From an uncultured Selenomonas sp. (GTDB taxonomy: Bacteria; Bacillota; Negativicutes; Selenomonadales; Selenomonadaceae), in the NCBI GenBank assembly GCA_938045435.1, contig CALIBA010000343.1, forward strand, positions 1-39,645: a DNA stretch of 39,645 nucleotides. The letters run 5' to 3'. The notes beneath the pieces were generated by a model that had not been told where the DNA came from, did not search any database, and saw nothing but the letters and a program-made list of their open reading frames with translations. Positions 8,462 to 18,132 of the stretch are shown here, piece by piece; position 1 is the stretch's first letter; each line of letters starts with the position of its first letter. A program made the translations under genes and the position numbers.

Positions 8462-9234
8462 TGGAAACAATACTTTTCAGTTTTATACTGATACTCATCA
8501 TCATTTGGATAATGCTGGGTATCCTGTACTTCTATATGCGGTATGTATCTCCGTATGGCATCCTTATCAAGAAAAATAAAAAGGGCAATGAGCAGACTAA
8601 GGAGAATGAAGCGACGAAGGAAAAAGACGGACAAAAAGGAGAAGGAACAGAAGATCAAGCCGAGTTTGTACTGATTGGCAAAAGCCGTTCCATTTCCCCT
8701 ATTATCCCACAAGTTCCCTCTGCTTCTTCATCTGAAAATTCGGAGCAGAATAATAATAATTTTGCACCGCAGAACTCCGAAAAGGAGAAAGAAATGGAAG
8801 AGGACAACGAAATGGACGTTGATTTCGAGATGGAGAGAGTGGACGAAGATGAGATTGTCCGTGAGGAATTAAACCTATCCATCGAGTCCACATCGGGCGA
8901 AGCCGAAATTTCGGAGCAGTCCGTCCTCGCACGTGACTTAGTCCGCCTGCAAAAGTGGGCAAAGAACAGTGAGGAGGCTGATGAGGGAGAAGTCAAAGAG
9001 ACCGTTCTGCAGCTTCAAGACTCAGACCTGTTGGATAAGTACAAAGAAAACATCGCCAAGATGCTGGGTGAACAAGCCTCGCTATTGGAGAAAATCCGTA
9101 AGGCGGAAGAAAAGGAAGAACAGAATGCTCAACCAGCAATGCCATCATCACAAAACTCAACACCTCCTGTTTCTGGCATATCTGACACAGCAGTGGGCGA
9201 TGCTGACGACAGACCGCTGTCCTATTATCTGTAA
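8458..9234 (+). CDS. TraC/TraD-like membrane-anchored conjugation protein
   Basis: A 258-residue protein with an N-terminal membrane helix (about residues 6-27), then a long acidic, low-complexity linker and a helical C-terminal part (about 155-220). Position between traB and traE and the architecture fit the poorly characterised traC/traD slot of CTnDOT-like operons; which of the two names applies is not clear. The extreme acidic middle (runs of E and D near 100-135) is notable. No enzymatic motif was seen. The ATG overlaps the traB stop by 4 nt. Confidence 0.7.
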   Translation: MMETILFSFILILIIIWIMLGILYFYMRYVSPYGILIKKNKKGNEQTKENEATKEKDGQKGEGTEDQAEFVLIGKSRSISPIIPQVPSASSSENSEQNNNNFAPQNSEKEKEMEEDNEMDVDFEMERVDEDEIVREELNLSIESTSGEAEISEQSVLARDLVRLQKWAKNSEEADEGEVKETVLQLQDSDLLDKYKENIAKMLGEQASLLEKIRKAEEKEEQNAQPAMPSSQNSTPPVSGISDTAVGDADDRPLSYYL

Positions 9235-9272
9235 AAATGGTTTCTTGATTTTCATATTTCGGAGGAATGCAG

Positions 9273-9334
9273 GGGGTGGCTCAAAAGTAAAACAATCAAC
9301 CAATATCAGTCATACAATAAAACCGAGCCGCCCC
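9273..9334 (+). promoter_or_regulatory. Inverted repeat before traE
   Basis: GGGGTGGCTC (9273-9282) pairs with GAGCCGCCCC (9325-9334) with one G-U pair, closing a 42-nt loop in the 157-nt gap between the traC/D-like gene and traE. It could be an mRNA processing or stability element or an attenuator. No T-run follows, so it is not a typical terminator. Confidence 0.4.
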
Positions 9335-9391
9335 TTACCACCTCTATCCAAAAGAAAACAATTCATTTAACAACTTAAAATAAAAAGAACA

Positions 9392-9694
9392 ATGAACAAC
9401 AAAAAGAAAATCACAATGCTGCTCCTGATAGCCGCCACTGCCACAGGAGCATACGCACAGGGCAACGGCATGGCGGGTATCAATGAAGCCACAAAGATGG
9501 TAACCTCCTACTTCGATCCAGGTACAAAGCTTATCTATGCTATCGGAGCCGTAGTAGGTCTGATTGGAGGAATAAAAGTCTATAACAAGTTCTCAAGTGG
9601 TGACCCCGACACGAGCAAGACCGCAGCTTCTTGGTTCGGTGCGTGTATCTTCCTCATTGTGGCTGCTACAATCTTGAGAAGTTTCTTCCTGTAA
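9392..9694 (+). CDS. traE: TraE, DUF4134 pilin-like membrane protein
   Basis: A 100-residue protein with a signal peptide (cleavage after AYAQ, near residue 23) and two membrane helices (about 48-62 and 82-98). It matches DUF4134, the small TraE protein of Bacteroidetes conjugative transposons, which by size and topology resembles VirB2-like subunits. It lies 4 nt before traF. The 157-nt upstream gap sets a second block of channel genes apart from traA-traC/D. Confidence 0.9.
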   Translation: MNNKKKITMLLLIAATATGAYAQGNGMAGINEATKMVTSYFDPGTKLIYAIGAVVGLIGGIKVYNKFSSGDPDTSKTAASWFGACIFLIVAATILRSFFL

Positions 9695-9698
9695 GGCG

Positions 9699-10034
9699 AT
9701 GGCAGCATTTGAAATCAACAAGGGTGTAGGCCGGACGGTAGAGTTCAAGGGCTTGAAGGCGCAGTACCTCTTCCTCTTTGCAGGAGGCTTGCTGGCTGTC
9801 TTCATTCTCGTTGTCGTGCTCTATCTCTGTGGAGTCAGCCAAATTACCTGTCTTGTCATAGGTGTAGTGGGTGCCAGCCTTGTGGTATGGCAAACGTTCA
9901 CCATGAATAGAAAGTATGGGCAATATGGGCTGATGAAAAAAGGAGCAATACGTATGCACCCACGCTACCTTGTAAACCGCCGTACGGTCTGCCACCTTAT
10001 CTGTAACCTTCAATCAAAGAAAGCGAAGCAATGA
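9699..10034 (+). CDS. traF: TraF, DUF4133 membrane protein
   Basis: A 111-residue protein of the DUF4133 family with two adjacent membrane helices (about residues 25-45 and 47-67) and a basic C-terminus. In size and topology it resembles VirB3, the inner-membrane partner of the VirB4 ATPase. That fits its position directly before traG, with a 4-nt overlap of stop and start. Confidence 0.9.
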   Translation: MAAFEINKGVGRTVEFKGLKAQYLFLFAGGLLAVFILVVVLYLCGVSQITCLVIGVVGASLVVWQTFTMNRKYGQYGLMKKGAIRMHPRYLVNRRTVCHLICNLQSKKAKQ

Positions 10035-12544
10035 GAAATAAAAGCAAGATAACCACCTTGGAGTCTAAGTTTCCACTGCTCTCCATAGAGCAGGGTTGCA
10101 TGGTGAGCAAAGATGCTGACATCACGGTGGCTTTCCGTGTGGAGCTGCCCGAACTCTTCACCGTCACTTCTACAGAATACGAAGCAATGCACTCAGCCTG
10201 GCATAAGGCAATCAAGGTGCTACCCAATTACAGCATCGTACATAAGCAGGACTGGTTCATCAGGGAGGACTATCAAGAAAAGCTCTCCGATGGCGGACTG
10301 AGCTTCCTTGCCCGTTCCTCTGAACGGCATTTCAACGAACGTCCGTACCTGCACCACAGCGTTTACTTATTCCTGACCAAGACCAACAAGCAGCGTATGG
10401 CACAGCAGAGTAACTTCTCTTCGCTCTGCCGTGGACACCTCATTCCCAAGGAGATTACTAACAAAGATGAGGTGATGAAGTTTATGGAAGCAGTGGACCA
10501 GTTCGAGCGTATCATCAACGATACCGAGCAGATAAGGATTGTCCGCATGACTGAAGAAGAGTTAGTTGGCACAAATGTAAAGGGCGGACTGCTCGACAGG
10601 TATTTCTCTTTATCTGAAGAAGGGCATGCGTCTTTGGAAGATATCCGTCTGGGAGCAGATCTTGTGCGCGTGGGCGACAATCGCCTGTGCCTGCATACAC
10701 TCTCCGATACGGACGACCTGCCTACAACAGTAAGCACAGACAGCCGATACGAGCGATTATCGACCGACAGAAGCGACTGCCGCCTTTCCTTTGCCTCACC
10801 TGTAGGGTTGATGCTACCCTGCAACCATATCTATAACCAGTACCTCTTTATCGAGGACAGCGATGCCAACTTGGAACGCTTTGAGAAGCAGGCAAGGAAT
10901 ATGCACTCACTGGCACGCTACAGCCGTAGCAACCAAATCAACGAGGAATGGATACAGGAGTATCTCAATATTGCCCATTCACAGGGACTGACCTCCATTC
11001 GTGCCCACTTCAACGTGCTGGCATGGAGCAGCGATAAGGAAGAACTTCGCCAGATCAAGAATGACGTAGGCTCTGCACTTGCTCTTATGGAATGCCACCC
11101 TCGCCACAACACCATTGATGCGGCAACGCTCTACTGGGCAGGTATTCCCGGCAATGCGGCAGACTTTCCCGCAGAAGAGTCATTCTATACTTTCATTGAG
11201 CCTGCCCTCTGTTTCTTTACGGCAGAGACGAACTATAAGGACTCGCTCTCTCCCTTTGGTATCAAGATGGCAGACCGCCTTTCAGGAAAGCCCGTCCACT
11301 TGGATATATCTGACTTACCCATGAAGCGTGGCGTGATTACCAACCGCAACAAGTTTATCTTGGGTCCTTCGGGAAGTGGTAAGTCTTTCTTTACCAACCA
11401 CATGGTACGCCAGTATTACGAGCAGGGGGCGCACGTCCTTTTGGTTGATACGGGTAACTCATATCAAGGTTTGTGTGAACTTATCCACCGCAAGACTAAG
11501 GGAGAGGATGGTGTGTATTTCACCTATACCAATGAAAGTCCGATTTCTTTCAACCCTTTTTATACGGATGATTACTTCTTCGATGTAGAAAAAAGGGAGA
11601 GTATTTGCACGCTACTGCTTACACTTTGGAAGAGTGCTGATGAGCATATTACTAAGACCGAGGCAGGCGAACTTGGTTCTGCTGTAAACTCCTATATCGA
11701 GCTTATATGTGCAGACCATAGCGTTATACCCTGTTTTAATACTTTCTATGAGTATCTGCGGGACGTGTACCGCAAGGATATGGAAAAGCGTGACATCAAG
11801 GTAACACTCTCAGACTTCAATATCAACAACCTCTTAACTACATTAAAGCAATACTATAAAGGCGGACGATATGATTTTCTGCTGAACTCGGACAAGAACA
11901 TCGACCTACTCTCCAAACGCTTCATCGTCTTCGAGATTGACCAAGTGAAGGATAACAAAGACCTCTTTCCTGTGGTAACGATTATCATCATGGAGGCCTT
12001 CATCAACAAGATGCGCCGATTAAAGGGTATCCGCAAGATGATACTCATAGAGGAAGCATGGAAAGCCATTGCTTCGGCAAACATGGCGGACTACATCAAG
12101 TATTTGTATAAGACGGTGAGAAAGTATTTCGGGGAAGCCATTGTTGTAACGCAGGAGGTGGACGACATCATCCAGTCGCCTATAGTCAAGGAGAGTATCA
12201 TCAACAACTCAGACTGCAAAATCTTGCTTGACCAGCGCAAGTACATGACCAAGTTCGATGGCATACAGGCGATGCTCGGTCTTTCGGAAAAGGAAAAGAG
12301 CCAGATACTCTCCATCAACCAGAACAATGACCCGAACCGACTCTACAAGGAAGTTTGGATAGGTCTGGGCGGTATGCAGAGTGCCGTCTATGCCACGGAA
12401 GTGAGCATGGAGGAATACCTGACTTACACTACGGAGGAAACCGAGAAGGTGGAGGTGATGAATAGGGCGGCACAGCTTGGTGGGGACATCGAAATGGCTA
12501 TCCGTCAGCTTGCCATAGAGAAAAGAAACAATAAAAAGAAATAA
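10031..12544 (+). CDS. traG: TraG, VirB4-like conjugation ATPase
   Basis: An 837-residue ATPase that energises assembly of, and transfer through, the type IV secretion channel. It carries an N-terminal DUF3875-like region, then a P-loop GPSGSGKS at 445-452 and a Walker B-like ILIEEA at 671-676 followed by WKAI. The length is normal for TraG of CTnDOT-like elements. Although named TraG, it is the VirB4 equivalent; the coupling protein is MobC. It overlaps traF by 4 nt and is followed after 27 nt by traI. No separate traH was found in that gap. Confidence 0.95.
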   Translation: MRNKSKITTLESKFPLLSIEQGCMVSKDADITVAFRVELPELFTVTSTEYEAMHSAWHKAIKVLPNYSIVHKQDWFIREDYQEKLSDGGLSFLARSSERHFNERPYLHHSVYLFLTKTNKQRMAQQSNFSSLCRGHLIPKEITNKDEVMKFMEAVDQFERIINDTEQIRIVRMTEEELVGTNVKGGLLDRYFSLSEEGHASLEDIRLGADLVRVGDNRLCLHTLSDTDDLPTTVSTDSRYERLSTDRSDCRLSFASPVGLMLPCNHIYNQYLFIEDSDANLERFEKQARNMHSLARYSRSNQINEEWIQEYLNIAHSQGLTSIRAHFNVLAWSSDKEELRQIKNDVGSALALMECHPRHNTIDAATLYWAGIPGNAADFPAEESFYTFIEPALCFFTAETNYKDSLSPFGIKMADRLSGKPVHLDISDLPMKRGVITNRNKFILGPSGSGKSFFTNHMVRQYYEQGAHVLLVDTGNSYQGLCELIHRKTKGEDGVYFTYTNESPISFNPFYTDDYFFDVEKRESICTLLLTLWKSADEHITKTEAGELGSAVNSYIELICADHSVIPCFNTFYEYLRDVYRKDMEKRDIKVTLSDFNINNLLTTLKQYYKGGRYDFLLNSDKNIDLLSKRFIVFEIDQVKDNKDLFPVVTIIIMEAFINKMRRLKGIRKMILIEEAWKAIASANMADYIKYLYKTVRKYFGEAIVVTQEVDDIIQSPIVKESIINNSDCKILLDQRKYMTKFDGIQAMLGLSEKEKSQILSINQNNDPNRLYKEVWIGLGGMQSAVYATEVSMEEYLTYTTEETEKVEVMNRAAQLGGDIEMAIRQLAIEKRNNKKK

Positions 12545-12571
12545 GTACAAACCATCAAAACTATAGTAACA

Positions 12572-13201
12572 ATGAAAAAGTACATTTTCATGGCTCTCTT
12601 AGGATTGAGCCTTTCTGTTCCCAAAGCCCACGCACAGTGGGTAGTGAGCGACCCGACCAACTTTGCGGGCAACATTGCCAACACGGTCAAGGAAATTGCC
12701 ACCGCCTCAAAAACGGTGAAGAATACCCTTGATGGATTCAAGGAGGTGGAGAAACTCTACAACGACACCAAGAAGTATTATGATGCCCTAAAGAAGGTGA
12801 ACAACCTCATCGGCGATGCCTACAAGGTCAAGGAGTGTATCCTTATGGTGGGGGACATATCAGAGATTTACGTCACCTCGTATAAGAAAATGCTCTCGGA
12901 CAAGAACTTCCGCCCTTCGGAACTCGCTGCGATGGCTTCGGGCTATGCCAAGCTCTTGGAGCAGAGCGGTGAGAGTCTCAAGGAACTAAAGTCCATTGTC
13001 AAGAGTAATGTTTTCTCGATGAACGACCATGAGCGCATGCAGTCCATAGACCGCATCTATACCACGTTAAGAGAATATCGTTCGCTTGTATCCTACTACA
13101 CAAGGAAAAACATCTCCGTGAGCTACGTGCGTGCAAGGGAAAAGAACAACCTTGCCTCTGTTAAGGCACTCTATGGTAATACGGCAAGCAGGTATTGGTA
13201 A
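12572..13201 (+). CDS. traI: TraI, DUF4141 secreted conjugation protein
   Basis: A 209-residue protein with a clear signal peptide (about residues 1-22, ending AHAQ) and a mostly helical mature part. It fits DUF4141, the TraI family of Bacteroidetes transposons. By length, export and position before the polytopic TraJ it resembles the VirB5-type subunit; that equivalence is inference. It is preceded by a 27-nt gap after traG. Confidence 0.88.
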   Translation: MKKYIFMALLGLSLSVPKAHAQWVVSDPTNFAGNIANTVKEIATASKTVKNTLDGFKEVEKLYNDTKKYYDALKKVNNLIGDAYKVKECILMVGDISEIYVTSYKKMLSDKNFRPSELAAMASGYAKLLEQSGESLKELKSIVKSNVFSMNDHERMQSIDRIYTTLREYRSLVSYYTRKNISVSYVRAREKNNLASVKALYGNTASRYW

Positions 13202-13254
13202 ATCCACAGACTAAAAAAGAACTTGAAAGAACTTTCATAAAAACACTTTTGCTT

Positions 13255-14292
13255 ATGGATTTTGCCAGTTTACATGAGTTGCTACGTTCGACCTATGATG
13301 AGATGATGCCGCTCTGTGCCCAGATGACGGGCATTGCCAAAGGCATTGCGGGCTTGGGTGCACTCTTTTATATTGCTCTTCGGGTATGGGCTTCCATTGC
13401 CCGTGCCGAGGCGATAGACGTTTTTCCGCTTCTCCGTCCCTTCGTGCTGGGCTTTTGCATCATGTTCTTCCCGACAGTCGTACTGGGTACGATGAATGCC
13501 GTTCTCTCGCCCGTAGTGCAGGGAACGGAGATGATGGTACACCAGCAGGAGGGGAACCTTGCAGAACTTACTGCCAAGCGGGACAAGTTGCAGGAGGAAG
13601 CCTACCTTAGGAATCCTGAAACAGCCTACCTTGTTTCCAACGAGAAGTTCGATGAGAAGATAGAGGAAATGGGCATCATCGGACCTGAAGATGCCGTGAC
13701 GATAGCGGGTATGTATGCCGAGCGTGCTGCCTATCAGACCAAGCAGTGGGTGATGAAAATGGTGCACGACCTCATGGAGCTGCTGTTCCATGCCGCAGGA
13801 CTTATCATCGACACGCTACGCACCTTCATACTCATCGTTCTTGCCATTCTCGGTCCGATAGTCTTCGGCATTGCCGTATGGGATGGTCTTGCAGGCTCAC
13901 TTACGGCATGGTTCTCACGCTATATCTCTGTCTACCTGTGGCTGCCTGTCAGTTCTATTCTAACGGCACTGCTTACGAAAATACAGGTGCTGATGATAGA
14001 GAAGGATATCGAAGCGCTCAGTGACCCTAACTACCTGCCTGATTCGGGGACGTGGTACTACATCGTCTTCTTCCTTATCGGTATTGTAGGCTACTTCTGT
14101 GTACCTACCGTGGCAGGTTGGATTATCGAAGCTGGAGGCGGTATCGGCTCTTATGGTCGCAATGTCAATCAAGCTGCACAGCGCGGTGCGCAAAGTGCCT
14201 ACACGGGCGGACGATATGCCGCAGCAGGTGCCGGGTCGGTTATCGGCAATGTCGGTGGACGTATCAAGGGTGCGCTGCTCAAAGGAAAATAG
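13255..14292 (+). CDS. traJ: TraJ, VirB6-like polytopic channel protein
   Basis: An inner-membrane protein of 345 residues with about five to seven hydrophobic segments, including one near residues 25-45, one near 60-85, a cluster from about 170 to 250 and one near 280-300. The C-terminus is rich in Gly, Ala and Gln. It is the CTnDOT TraJ family (VirB6-like). The frame is open from a TTG at 13195 inside the traI end, but the ATG at 13255 (MDFASLHELL) matches the expected family N-terminus and is preferred. It follows traI by 53 nt. Confidence 0.9.
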   Translation: MDFASLHELLRSTYDEMMPLCAQMTGIAKGIAGLGALFYIALRVWASIARAEAIDVFPLLRPFVLGFCIMFFPTVVLGTMNAVLSPVVQGTEMMVHQQEGNLAELTAKRDKLQEEAYLRNPETAYLVSNEKFDEKIEEMGIIGPEDAVTIAGMYAERAAYQTKQWVMKMVHDLMELLFHAAGLIIDTLRTFILIVLAILGPIVFGIAVWDGLAGSLTAWFSRYISVYLWLPVSSILTALLTKIQVLMIEKDIEALSDPNYLPDSGTWYYIVFFLIGIVGYFCVPTVAGWIIEAGGGIGSYGRNVNQAAQRGAQSAYTGGRYAAAGAGSVIGNVGGRIKGALLKGK

Positions 14293-14342
14293 AAATCAAG
14301 CAACTATGCTTAATTAATCAACAGCTATAAAAGGAAAAAGAA

Positions 14343-14966
14343 ATGGAATTCAAATCACTTGGTAATATCGAGACCTCATTCAGACAGATAAGGCTCTACG
14401 CCTTTGTCTTTGCCATCGTCTGCGTGGCAGTGAGCGTTTATGCCGTCTATGCCTCGTACAGCTTCGCCAAGGAGCAACGGGAGAAAATCTATGTGCTTGA
14501 CCAGGGAAAGTCGCTCATGCTTGCCCTCAGTCAGGATGCAAGTCGTAATCGTCCCGTAGAGGCAAGGGAGCATGTACGTCGCTTCCATGAGCTGTTCTTC
14601 ACCATTGCGCCTGACAAGGATGCCATTGAGAAGAATATGGAACGTGCCTTCGTACTGTGTGACAAGTCGGCTTTCAACTATTACAAGGACTTGGCAGAGA
14701 AGGGCTATTATAACCGTGCCATATCGGGCAATGTCAATCAGCGCATAGAGGTGGACTCTATCCACTGCAACTTTAATACTTACCCTTATACGGTAACGAC
14801 TTATGCACGGGAGTTTATCGTCCGTCAGAGCAACGTTACAGAGCGCAGTCTTGTTACGACCTGCACGCTGCAGAACTCTGTCCGTTCGGACAACAACCCG
14901 CAAGGCTTCCTGATGGAGAACTTCCTCGTCAAGGAGAACAGGGACATACAGACTTATAAACGATAA
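14343..14966 (+). CDS. traK: TraK conjugation protein
   Basis: A 207-residue protein with one N-terminal membrane helix (about residues 20-42) and a soluble periplasmic domain, matching TraK of Bacteroidetes conjugative transposons. The topology is that of VirB8, the inner-membrane scaffold of the type IV channel. It follows traJ after 50 nt and precedes traL by 4 nt. Confidence 0.92.
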   Translation: MEFKSLGNIETSFRQIRLYAFVFAIVCVAVSVYAVYASYSFAKEQREKIYVLDQGKSLMLALSQDASRNRPVEAREHVRRFHELFFTIAPDKDAIEKNMERAFVLCDKSAFNYYKDLAEKGYYNRAISGNVNQRIEVDSIHCNFNTYPYTVTTYAREFIVRQSNVTERSLVTTCTLQNSVRSDNNPQGFLMENFLVKENRDIQTYKR

Positions 14967-14970
14967 GGCT

Positions 14971-15273
14971 ATGGCAAGGAAAAGAAACTTCTTACTCTCA
15001 CGTCACTATCTGCGCTTTCACCTGTGGCTCCGCCATCGGTGTGAAAGGCTCACGATAAGGCAGAGAAAGGAAATCGTCTATGGGCTGAGCTTCATCTATC
15101 TGCTCTGCTCGCTTTGGATGATAGCGCAGTTCTTCCTTCCTCCAAAGAAGGAAAAACTACCCATCCCCACGGGAAAGCTGACGGACAGTCCGATACGGAC
15201 GGACAGTACTTTACAAGAGTTACACGGCAATTTTTACCTACAACATCATCAAACAATCAAAGAAAATGGATAA
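14971..15273 (+). CDS. traL: TraL, DUF3989 small membrane protein
   Basis: A 100-residue protein with a basic N-terminus rich in Arg (residues 1-35), a single membrane helix (about 43-60, VYGLSFIYLLCSLWMI region) and a short periplasmic tail. It fits the DUF3989/TraL family, found between traK and traM in these operons. Its function in the channel is not defined. The traM ATG lies 8 nt inside its end. Confidence 0.85.
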   Translation: MARKRNFLLSRHYLRFHLWLRHRCERLTIRQRKEIVYGLSFIYLLCSLWMIAQFFLPPKKEKLPIPTGKLTDSPIRTDSTLQELHGNFYLQHHQTIKENG

Positions 15274-16534
15274 TAAACAGAAAGAACAAATGAAGAAAGG
15301 CTTGGTCTTCGGAGGACTGGGACTGCTGTTTGCCCTCTCGATGTGGTTTATCTTCGCACCTTCGGGCAAGGATAAGACTGCAGCGGAGCAGGGACTCAAT
15401 GACAGCATCCCGCAGGCAACGACAGAAAAGCTCACCGAAAACAAACTCAAAGCCTATGAATTAGGCGACAAGGCACACGAGGAAGAACAGACCCGCGAAG
15501 AGATGGGCAGACTATCGGACTATTTCGCACAGAACACTGCTCCATCAGAGACGCAGCGTGCAGAAACAGCAGCATCTACGGCAAAGATAGAAAACTCCAT
15601 GCATCGCTATGAGGAGAATAATCGCCTCTTGAACTCCTTCTACGCTCCCGACCCACACGAGCAGGAACGTGAAGCCTTGCGCTCGGAAATAGATAACCTT
15701 AAAAAGGAACTCTCTGTCAAAGACAGCAGGGAGGACAATGAAGAGAAACGACAGCTTGCCTTGATGGAAAAGAGCTATCAGATGGCAGCGAAGTATCTTC
15801 CTAAAACATCAACTCCACCTACTTTCAATAGTGGTTTGACTGCTGAAAAAGAGAAGACGGAAGATACAGCAGGTGGCTCTGACGCCGCTAAGGGCAAGAC
15901 CATGCAGAAGGAAAAGCCTGTAATGGAGGTGCTGCCGGAGCGTAGGCAGATAGTTTCTTCACTTGACCAGCCTATGAGCGATGTGTACTTTATGGAGGAA
16001 TACGGCAAGAAGGCTCGTAATATGGGCTTTCATTCGCTTACCAGTAGTTCTCCATCTTTGTTGCGCAATACGCTGAAAGTAGTAGTGGACAGGACTACTG
16101 TTCTCAAAGAGGGTGACAATGTTGTGCTCCGTCTGCTGGAAACTGCTAAGGTACAGGGACTGCACATTCCACGGCAGAGCCGACTCATAGCCGTTGCTAA
16201 GATTGAGGGTAACCGTATGCACCTGTTTATCAAAAGCATTGAGGTGGACGGCCATATCATAGCCGTCAAGCTCTCGGCATACGACATGGACGGACAGGAG
16301 GGTGTGTATATACCAGGCTCGGATGACATCAATGCGCTTAAGGAAGTCGGGGCGAACATCGGTGGTTCAATGGGAACATCCTTTACCTTCGCTTCCTCTG
16401 CCAAGGACCAGATTATCTCAGAGGCTGCCCGTGGGGTGATGCAGGGTGCAAGTCAGCTGCTTCAGAAGAAGCTGCGCACCATCAAGGTAACGCTCAAGAG
16501 TGGCTACCGCCTTTTCTTGGCTCAGTCTAAATAA
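15266..16534 (+). CDS. traM: TraM, VirB10-like envelope-spanning protein
   Basis: A 422-residue protein with one N-terminal membrane helix (about residues 12-30), a long charged coiled-coil-prone linker (about 45-215) and a C-terminal domain from about residue 225 (RRQIVSSLDQPMSD onward). It matches the conjugative transposon TraM family. The layout of inner-membrane anchor, extended periplasmic region and C-terminal domain is that of VirB10. It overlaps traL by 8 nt and is followed after 48 nt by its likely partner TraN. Confidence 0.93.
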   Translation: MDNKQKEQMKKGLVFGGLGLLFALSMWFIFAPSGKDKTAAEQGLNDSIPQATTEKLTENKLKAYELGDKAHEEEQTREEMGRLSDYFAQNTAPSETQRAETAASTAKIENSMHRYEENNRLLNSFYAPDPHEQEREALRSEIDNLKKELSVKDSREDNEEKRQLALMEKSYQMAAKYLPKTSTPPTFNSGLTAEKEKTEDTAGGSDAAKGKTMQKEKPVMEVLPERRQIVSSLDQPMSDVYFMEEYGKKARNMGFHSLTSSSPSLLRNTLKVVVDRTTVLKEGDNVVLRLLETAKVQGLHIPRQSRLIAVAKIEGNRMHLFIKSIEVDGHIIAVKLSAYDMDGQEGVYIPGSDDINALKEVGANIGGSMGTSFTFASSAKDQIISEAARGVMQGASQLLQKKLRTIKVTLKSGYRLFLAQSK

Positions 16535-16582
16535 AACAATCGAAAATGATAAGTAAAAAACAACATCAAATCAATAGCAACA

Positions 16583-17533
16583 ATGAAGAAAATTATTTTA
16601 TCAATGGCTATGCTTGCCATGGTGGGAGCAACAGCCACAGCACAGAAAAACAATGATGGTCTGACACCAAGCCGTCCGCTTACTTCGGGAGAGCTCTTTC
16701 AAGGTATGAGCCGTGCCATTCCAACGGGGCGTGTCGTACTGCCTTATGGTCTTGACGTTACCTTTGACAAGACCGTGCATCTTATCTTCCCTTCTGCCAT
16801 TCGCTATGTAGACTTGGGTTCACAGAATATTATCGCAGGGAAGGCAGAGGATGCAGAGAACGTACTGCGTGTAAAGGCTTCAGTGAAGGACTTTGAGACG
16901 GAAACCAATATGAGTGTCATCTGCGAGGACGGCTCTTTTTACACCTTTAACGTAAAATATGCCGATGAGCCGGAGAAACTCAGCATTGAGATGAAAGACT
17001 TCTTGTCACCAACGGACGGACGATTGCCAAGCAATCGCTCTGACATTTACTTTAAGGAACTCGGTAACGAGTCGCCCGTATTAGTAAAACTGATGATGCA
17101 AACTATCTATCAGAACGACAAGCGTACCATCAAACATATCGGTGCACAGCAGTTTGGTATGAAGTTCCTGCTTCGTGGCTTATATGCCCATAACGGCTTG
17201 CTGTATTTCCACATTCTTATGGAAAACGGTACAAACATGCCGTACTCGGTGGACTTCATCACGTTCAAGGTGGTGGATAAGAAGATGGCAAAGCGCACGG
17301 CCATACAAGAGCAGGTGTTGCAGCCGCTTCGTGCCTATCATCAGGTGATGCAGGTGCGTGGCATGAGTAGTGAACACTCTGTGTATGCGCTCGAGCAGTT
17401 TTCTCTGGCGGAAGACAAGCAGCTTGAAGTGACGATCTATGAAAGAAATGGCGGTCGTACGCTGACCTTTCATGTAACGGCAGAGGACCTGCAACTAGCA
17501 AAGAAGATTGATAACCTCAAACTGAAATGGTAG
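16583..17533 (+). CDS. traN: TraN, VirB9-like (DUF4138) protein
   Basis: A 316-residue protein with an N-terminal signal peptide (about 1-20, ending TATAQ) and a beta-rich mature part containing FPSAIRYVDLGSQNI near residue 70. It matches the DUF4138/TraN family. It is the likely VirB9 counterpart, forming the periplasmic and outer-membrane side of the channel with TraM. The last codons overlap the open frame of traO, but the preferred traO start lies 5 nt after the stop. Confidence 0.92.
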   Translation: MKKIILSMAMLAMVGATATAQKNNDGLTPSRPLTSGELFQGMSRAIPTGRVVLPYGLDVTFDKTVHLIFPSAIRYVDLGSQNIIAGKAEDAENVLRVKASVKDFETETNMSVICEDGSFYTFNVKYADEPEKLSIEMKDFLSPTDGRLPSNRSDIYFKELGNESPVLVKLMMQTIYQNDKRTIKHIGAQQFGMKFLLRGLYAHNGLLYFHILMENGTNMPYSVDFITFKVVDKKMAKRTAIQEQVLQPLRAYHQVMQVRGMSSEHSVYALEQFSLAEDKQLEVTIYERNGGRTLTFHVTAEDLQLAKKIDNLKLKW

Positions 17534-17538
17534 ACATT

Positions 17539-18120
17539 ATGAAGAAGAAAATCATTTTATCGGTTTGTGCAGCGGTGGCAATGGCTTTTAGCTTGCCAAC
17601 TCAGGCACAGCGCCTGATACCCAAGCAAAGGGGAATAGAGATAGTAGGGAGTGTTCCGCTTATCAAAGGCGAAAAGTTCCTTGCAGCTGACAATTTTGGC
17701 ATGGGAGCAGCACTCACCCGATATCTGGGGCGTGAGAACTATACCTTTGTTATGGCAGAGTATGAACAGCAGAATATGCCGTACAGAAGTTATAACGTAA
17801 AACTCAAGAATGCACTCTTACAGGTGGGCTATATGCATCCTGTTCTTTCCGACAGGGGTAAGAACGTGTTTCTTTATGGTGGCATATCCGCCTTGGGTGG
17901 CTATGAGCAACTGAACGAGGACAAAAAGCTGCTGCCCGATGGGGCGACACTGCTCGACCGCTCCCGCTTTGTTTATGGCGGTGCCGTGCATGGCTCGGTG
18001 GAAGTGTTTCTAACAGACAGAGTTCTCTTTCTTGTAAAGGCGCAGGGACGTTTCCTATTTGGAACGGACGTGCATCGTTTTCGTCCAGCTGTTTCAGCAG
18101 GACTAAGGTTAAACTTTTAA
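17539..18120 (+). CDS. traO: TraO conjugation protein
   Basis: A 193-residue TraO-family protein with a signal peptide (MKKKIILSVC to TQAQ, about 24 residues) and a beta-rich mature part with alternating hydrophobic strands ending in a terminal Phe (LRLNF). This suits a small outer-membrane barrel. The frame opens at 17527, but the ATG at 17539 starts the signal peptide directly and is preferred. It sits 12 nt before traQ; the primase gene traP, often found between traO and traQ, is absent. Confidence 0.88.
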   Translation: MKKKIILSVCAAVAMAFSLPTQAQRLIPKQRGIEIVGSVPLIKGEKFLAADNFGMGAALTRYLGRENYTFVMAEYEQQNMPYRSYNVKLKNALLQVGYMHPVLSDRGKNVFLYGGISALGGYEQLNEDKKLLPDGATLLDRSRFVYGGAVHGSVEVFLTDRVLFLVKAQGRFLFGTDVHRFRPAVSAGLRLNF

Positions 18121-18132
18121 GTAGAAGAAAAG

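Noticed and set aside
13195..13254. TTG start for traJ giving 20 extra residues
   Set aside because: It lies inside the traI end, and the family-like N-terminus begins at ATG 13255.
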